From Sequoia sempervirens (lineage: Eukaryota; Streptophyta; Pinopsida; Cupressales; Cupressaceae), in the NCBI GenBank assembly GCA_007258455.2, contig VDFB02018415.1, forward strand, positions 62,001 through 126,000: a stretch of 64,000 bases of DNA. Reading direction: 5' to 3'. Position 1 is the stretch's first letter, and every line of letters begins with the position of its first letter. Positions 61,611 through 64,000 of this stretch are shown in pieces. A program made the position numbers and the translations under genes. Below the pieces are notes generated by a model. That model was not told where the DNA came from. It searched no databases and was given only the letters and a program-made list of their open reading frames with translations.

Positions 61611-62088
61611 TACATCAATTAAAAACACATAAAGAGGAACTCACATAATCAAAGAGTCTCAATACTTCAACTCCTAAGAAAGAACATTCATAAATAAAAA
61701 TGCAAGCAAGACTAAGGATAACTTACTATTCCCCAACTCTTTTCCCGACTTGACCAAACTAGAAGTGTGTGTGTGAAAGCTTAGTTTAGATCTTTTATCA
61801 AAAGTTACCAGACCAATTTCTTCTCCCTGAGTGATACTTCCCCTCTCTTCAGGAGGCTTGATACTTTTCCTACAACCAATTTTACACTTTTTAATAGTAG
61901 TTAGTTGAAAACTATACATTCACTCGCATCATATATTTTCATAATCAGAATCATTTCATTTAACATCAAATTGAATCAACATATATTCTTCATATTTTCA
62001 AAACACATAAAGCATAAATATGCCCATTCCAAGCATTTTCACCCAACTAGGTAAAAGTAAATAAGTAGTAACACAACGGGGTGTAACA

Positions 62089-62106
62089 TATTCCCCCCCT
62101 TGTGAA
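62089..62106 (-). other. Polypurine tract of the chromovirus-like element
   Basis: The minus strand reads CACAAGGGGGGGAATA directly before the LTR start TGTTACA. Confidence 0.8.
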
Positions 62107-62149
62107 TCATCATCCTCGATGATTTTAAGTAGCAGATATAAATATAAGC

Positions 62150-63132
62150 TATAAGCATAAACATATCATAATTGTTTTTCAAGAACTAGCACAAAAGCAT
62201 GTAAGACATGTGGAAACTTTTGCTTAATTTCAACATAGTCTTCCCAAGTAGCAAAATCTTCTAAATACTGGTCCCACTAGACTTTGAATTATAGAACCTC
62301 TTTGTTACACAAGAAAAGCTTACGTGTTATGAGCACCTTGAGAGGCTTGATTCTTACCCCTCCTAGATCCTACACCTGTAAAGCATTCCAATCAATAATG
62401 TGGTTATCCTCTGGTATATATTTTTTAAGGTATGAGTATTGGAATTGTGTGCCTCAATCTCATAGGTGAAACCTCTCGAAAGATCCAAGTTGGTGTGACA
62501 TCCTTGTTATGCGGCCTGACTAGGTTGTGCAACCTTGTGGAATGTTGGTCGTAGAGACCTTGTTGTTGTCTTGAAGCTTATAAACAATGAATTTTTTTCT
62601 ATCTCTCTCCCTTTCGAGGAGATCTCTTGCCAATGAGTTGGTGTCTAGTGGTTAGGGAGACTCATGGTGTTCAAGTCATTGGGGAGACTCTTGGCCAAAA
62701 TTTTATCATCGGTATGACTCATCTCGACAAGAGATGTCTCACCGAATGGTTATACACTTGGAGTCATCAGAGTAACATGAAGGATTTCAATAAGAAATCT
62801 TAGCAATAGATGAAGTCTCACTGACGGTAGGACATTTCAGTGTGACATGAAGGCTCACCAAGACCTTGTTTTGATTTCTTGTGGTCTCATATAGGTATAT
62901 TTCTTTGGTATGATCTCTTGGTGATAGCGATAGTCTCCAATGGGAATGTTGATGTCTATGTGGCTTTTGAACATCAATATGACCTCTCACTAAATAGCAA
63001 TAGTCTTGCCAACTTATGAGGTTTGAACCTTAACAACACCTTTTCCCCTACTACAAAATTTTTAGGTACTCGCTTAGCATCTGTGTAGCTTCTGCCTATC
63101 ATCGGCTTCAGCTAACCTTTGTTTAATAATTC
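62150..63132 (-). pseudogene. Integrase C-terminus and chromodomain-like region
   Basis: Relics on the minus strand: FVVGEKVLLRF (about 63040), then after a very decayed stretch YLKKYIPEDNHIIDWNALQV and GGVRIKPLKVLITRKLF (about 62440-62320). Last is WDQYLEDFATWEDYVEIKQ (62270-62215), the W-x6-TWE pattern of a chromodomain in chromovirus integrases. Stops throughout. Confidence 0.65.
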
Positions 63133-64000
63133 CTACAAGTGCTCCATTTCTGATAACATCTCTGGTCCAAGAATTATTCTATCCTCTAACTTATCCCAGC
63201 TTATAAGAGTTTGACATTTTTTTCCATATAATGCTTTGAATGGAGCCATTTTTATTGTTGAATGATACAAATTATTATATGCAAATTCGACTAATGGCAG
63301 GTAATCTTCCCACTTGTATTGTTGATCTATGAAATACATCCTTAGTAGATCTTCAAGAACTTGGTTAACTCTCTCAGTTTGTTATTTTTGGATGATAGGC
63401 TGAGCTTATATTCAACTTAGTTCCAAGCATGATGAGAACAAGGTTGCCAAAACCTAGATGTCACGCGACCATCCCTATCTGAAATTATCTTCTCAGGAAT
63501 CCCATGCAATCTAAACACCTCTTGAATAAATTTTTGAGCTATGACGGGAGCTCCATCAATTATATTTCCCAGTATAAAATGCACCACCTTAGTTAACTTA
63601 TACACCACCACTAGAATAGCATTGTGCTTATTCCTTGACATAGGTAGACCTTGTACAAATTTCATACTAATAATTTGCCACTTGCTTTTGGGTATATCAT
63701 GTGGATATAAAATATTTGCAAGGTGATGATGTTCTACTTTTACTCTTTGACACTCTAATCATCTTGCAACAAATCTTGCAGCATCCCCCTTCATACCCTT
63801 CCAAAAATATAGAAGCTTCACATTTTCCAATATCTTCATCACACCAAGATGTCCATGGTGCTTCATGAACTTCTTTCCACACCAGATTCCTTAACTCTAA
63901 ATTAGGGACATATACTTTAAACCTTAATAATCCATTTGGTTCAAATTGATAACCTTCATATCTTGCATCTTGTGGATTATCCATGAGTACTTACTTAAAT
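63133..64000 (-). pseudogene. Chromovirus-like integrase (zinc-binding and core)
   Basis: Pieces in minus-strand order: zinc-binding region from 63984 (LRNLVWKEVHEAPW, later CCKICCKM); core from 63665 (MKFVQGLPMSRNKHNAILVV, then GIPEKIISDRDGRVTSRFW with an acidic catalytic residue); then from 63339 WEDYLPLVEFAYNN and APFKALYGKKC, the standard Gypsy integrase blocks. Frameshifts separate the pieces. The rest of pol lies beyond the window. Confidence 0.85.

Larger units (their letters stand above)
58895..62088 (-). repeat. 3' LTR of the chromovirus-like element, 3.2 kb
   Basis: The plus strand begins TGTAACATGCCC exactly where element C similarity ends, and finishes GGGGTGTAACA next to TATTCCCCCCC (a polypurine tract on the minus strand). 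Read on the minus strand the LTR is TGTTACACCCC...GGGCATGTTACA, a proper TG...CA pair. A TATA box lies at 60216. Confidence 0.85.
58895..64000 (-). mobile_element. Chromovirus-like Gypsy element (3' half, window-truncated)
   Basis: 3' LTR 58895-62088, polypurine tract, then integrase and chromodomain-like relics on the minus strand up to the window end. It is inserted in the 3' LTR of element C. The long LTR and chromodomain-type C-terminus suggest a Tekay/Del-like chromovirus. Confidence 0.85.

Overview
The window reads as nuclear DNA of a seed plant, most likely a conifer or other gymnosperm. The reasons are GT-AG introns, one relic of a lignan/phenylpropanoid reductase gene, and a dense AT-rich background of plant-type retrotransposons (Copia, Tat-like and chromovirus-like Gypsy, L1-type LINE) nested in one another. 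The species cannot be fixed from the sequence. I found no intact host gene, no tRNA gene, no complete rRNA gene and no CRISPR array. Ordinary plant transposable elements account for most of what can be identified.

Left part (1-8.3 kb): a five-exon phenylcoumaran benzylic ether reductase (PCBER)-like gene lies at 3269-5645. Its reading frame would give 306 residues, with the catalytic lysine at position 134, but an 8-bp insertion in exon 3 creates a stop. Intron 1 carries a complete SINE with a 17-bp target duplication. Small structures surround the gene: a foldback repeat at 2.1 kb, a 5S rRNA-like fragment at 2.8 kb and a 370-bp MITE at 6 kb.

Middle-left (8.3-27.5 kb): LINE remnants; a (CT)n tract; an LTR element with a TATA box (9487), a tRNA-iMet-like primer site (10786) and a decayed acidic, coiled-coil ORF of unknown family but no reverse transcriptase; a minus-strand LTR with polypurine tract (about 15.5-16.27 kb) beside another unknown ORF; two tandem arrays; and a 5'-truncated LINE (26.2-24.5 kb) followed directly by a further long unknown ORF.

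Middle-right (27.5-51.1 kb): a decayed minus-strand ORF region (34.4-29.0 kb) split by a solo LTR (31245-32767), then a large minus-strand Tat-like Gypsy element, called G1 here (51.1 to 36.8 kb). G1 runs gag, protease, an extra RNase H, reverse transcriptase, RNase H, integrase. It is split by a second solo LTR (46626-47989, perfect TATTA duplication) and by a full-length Copia element (38613-45578), and its gag is cut by element C.

Right part (51.1-64 kb): element C (plus strand) has an LTR of the same family as the two solo LTRs plus gag and protease relics but no polymerase. Its 3' LTR is cut at 58894 by a minus-strand chromovirus-like Gypsy element with a 3.2-kb LTR (58895-62088), whose integrase runs off the window end. 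Insertion order that follows directly: G1 first; then element C, the solo LTR and the Copia; then the chromovirus into C.
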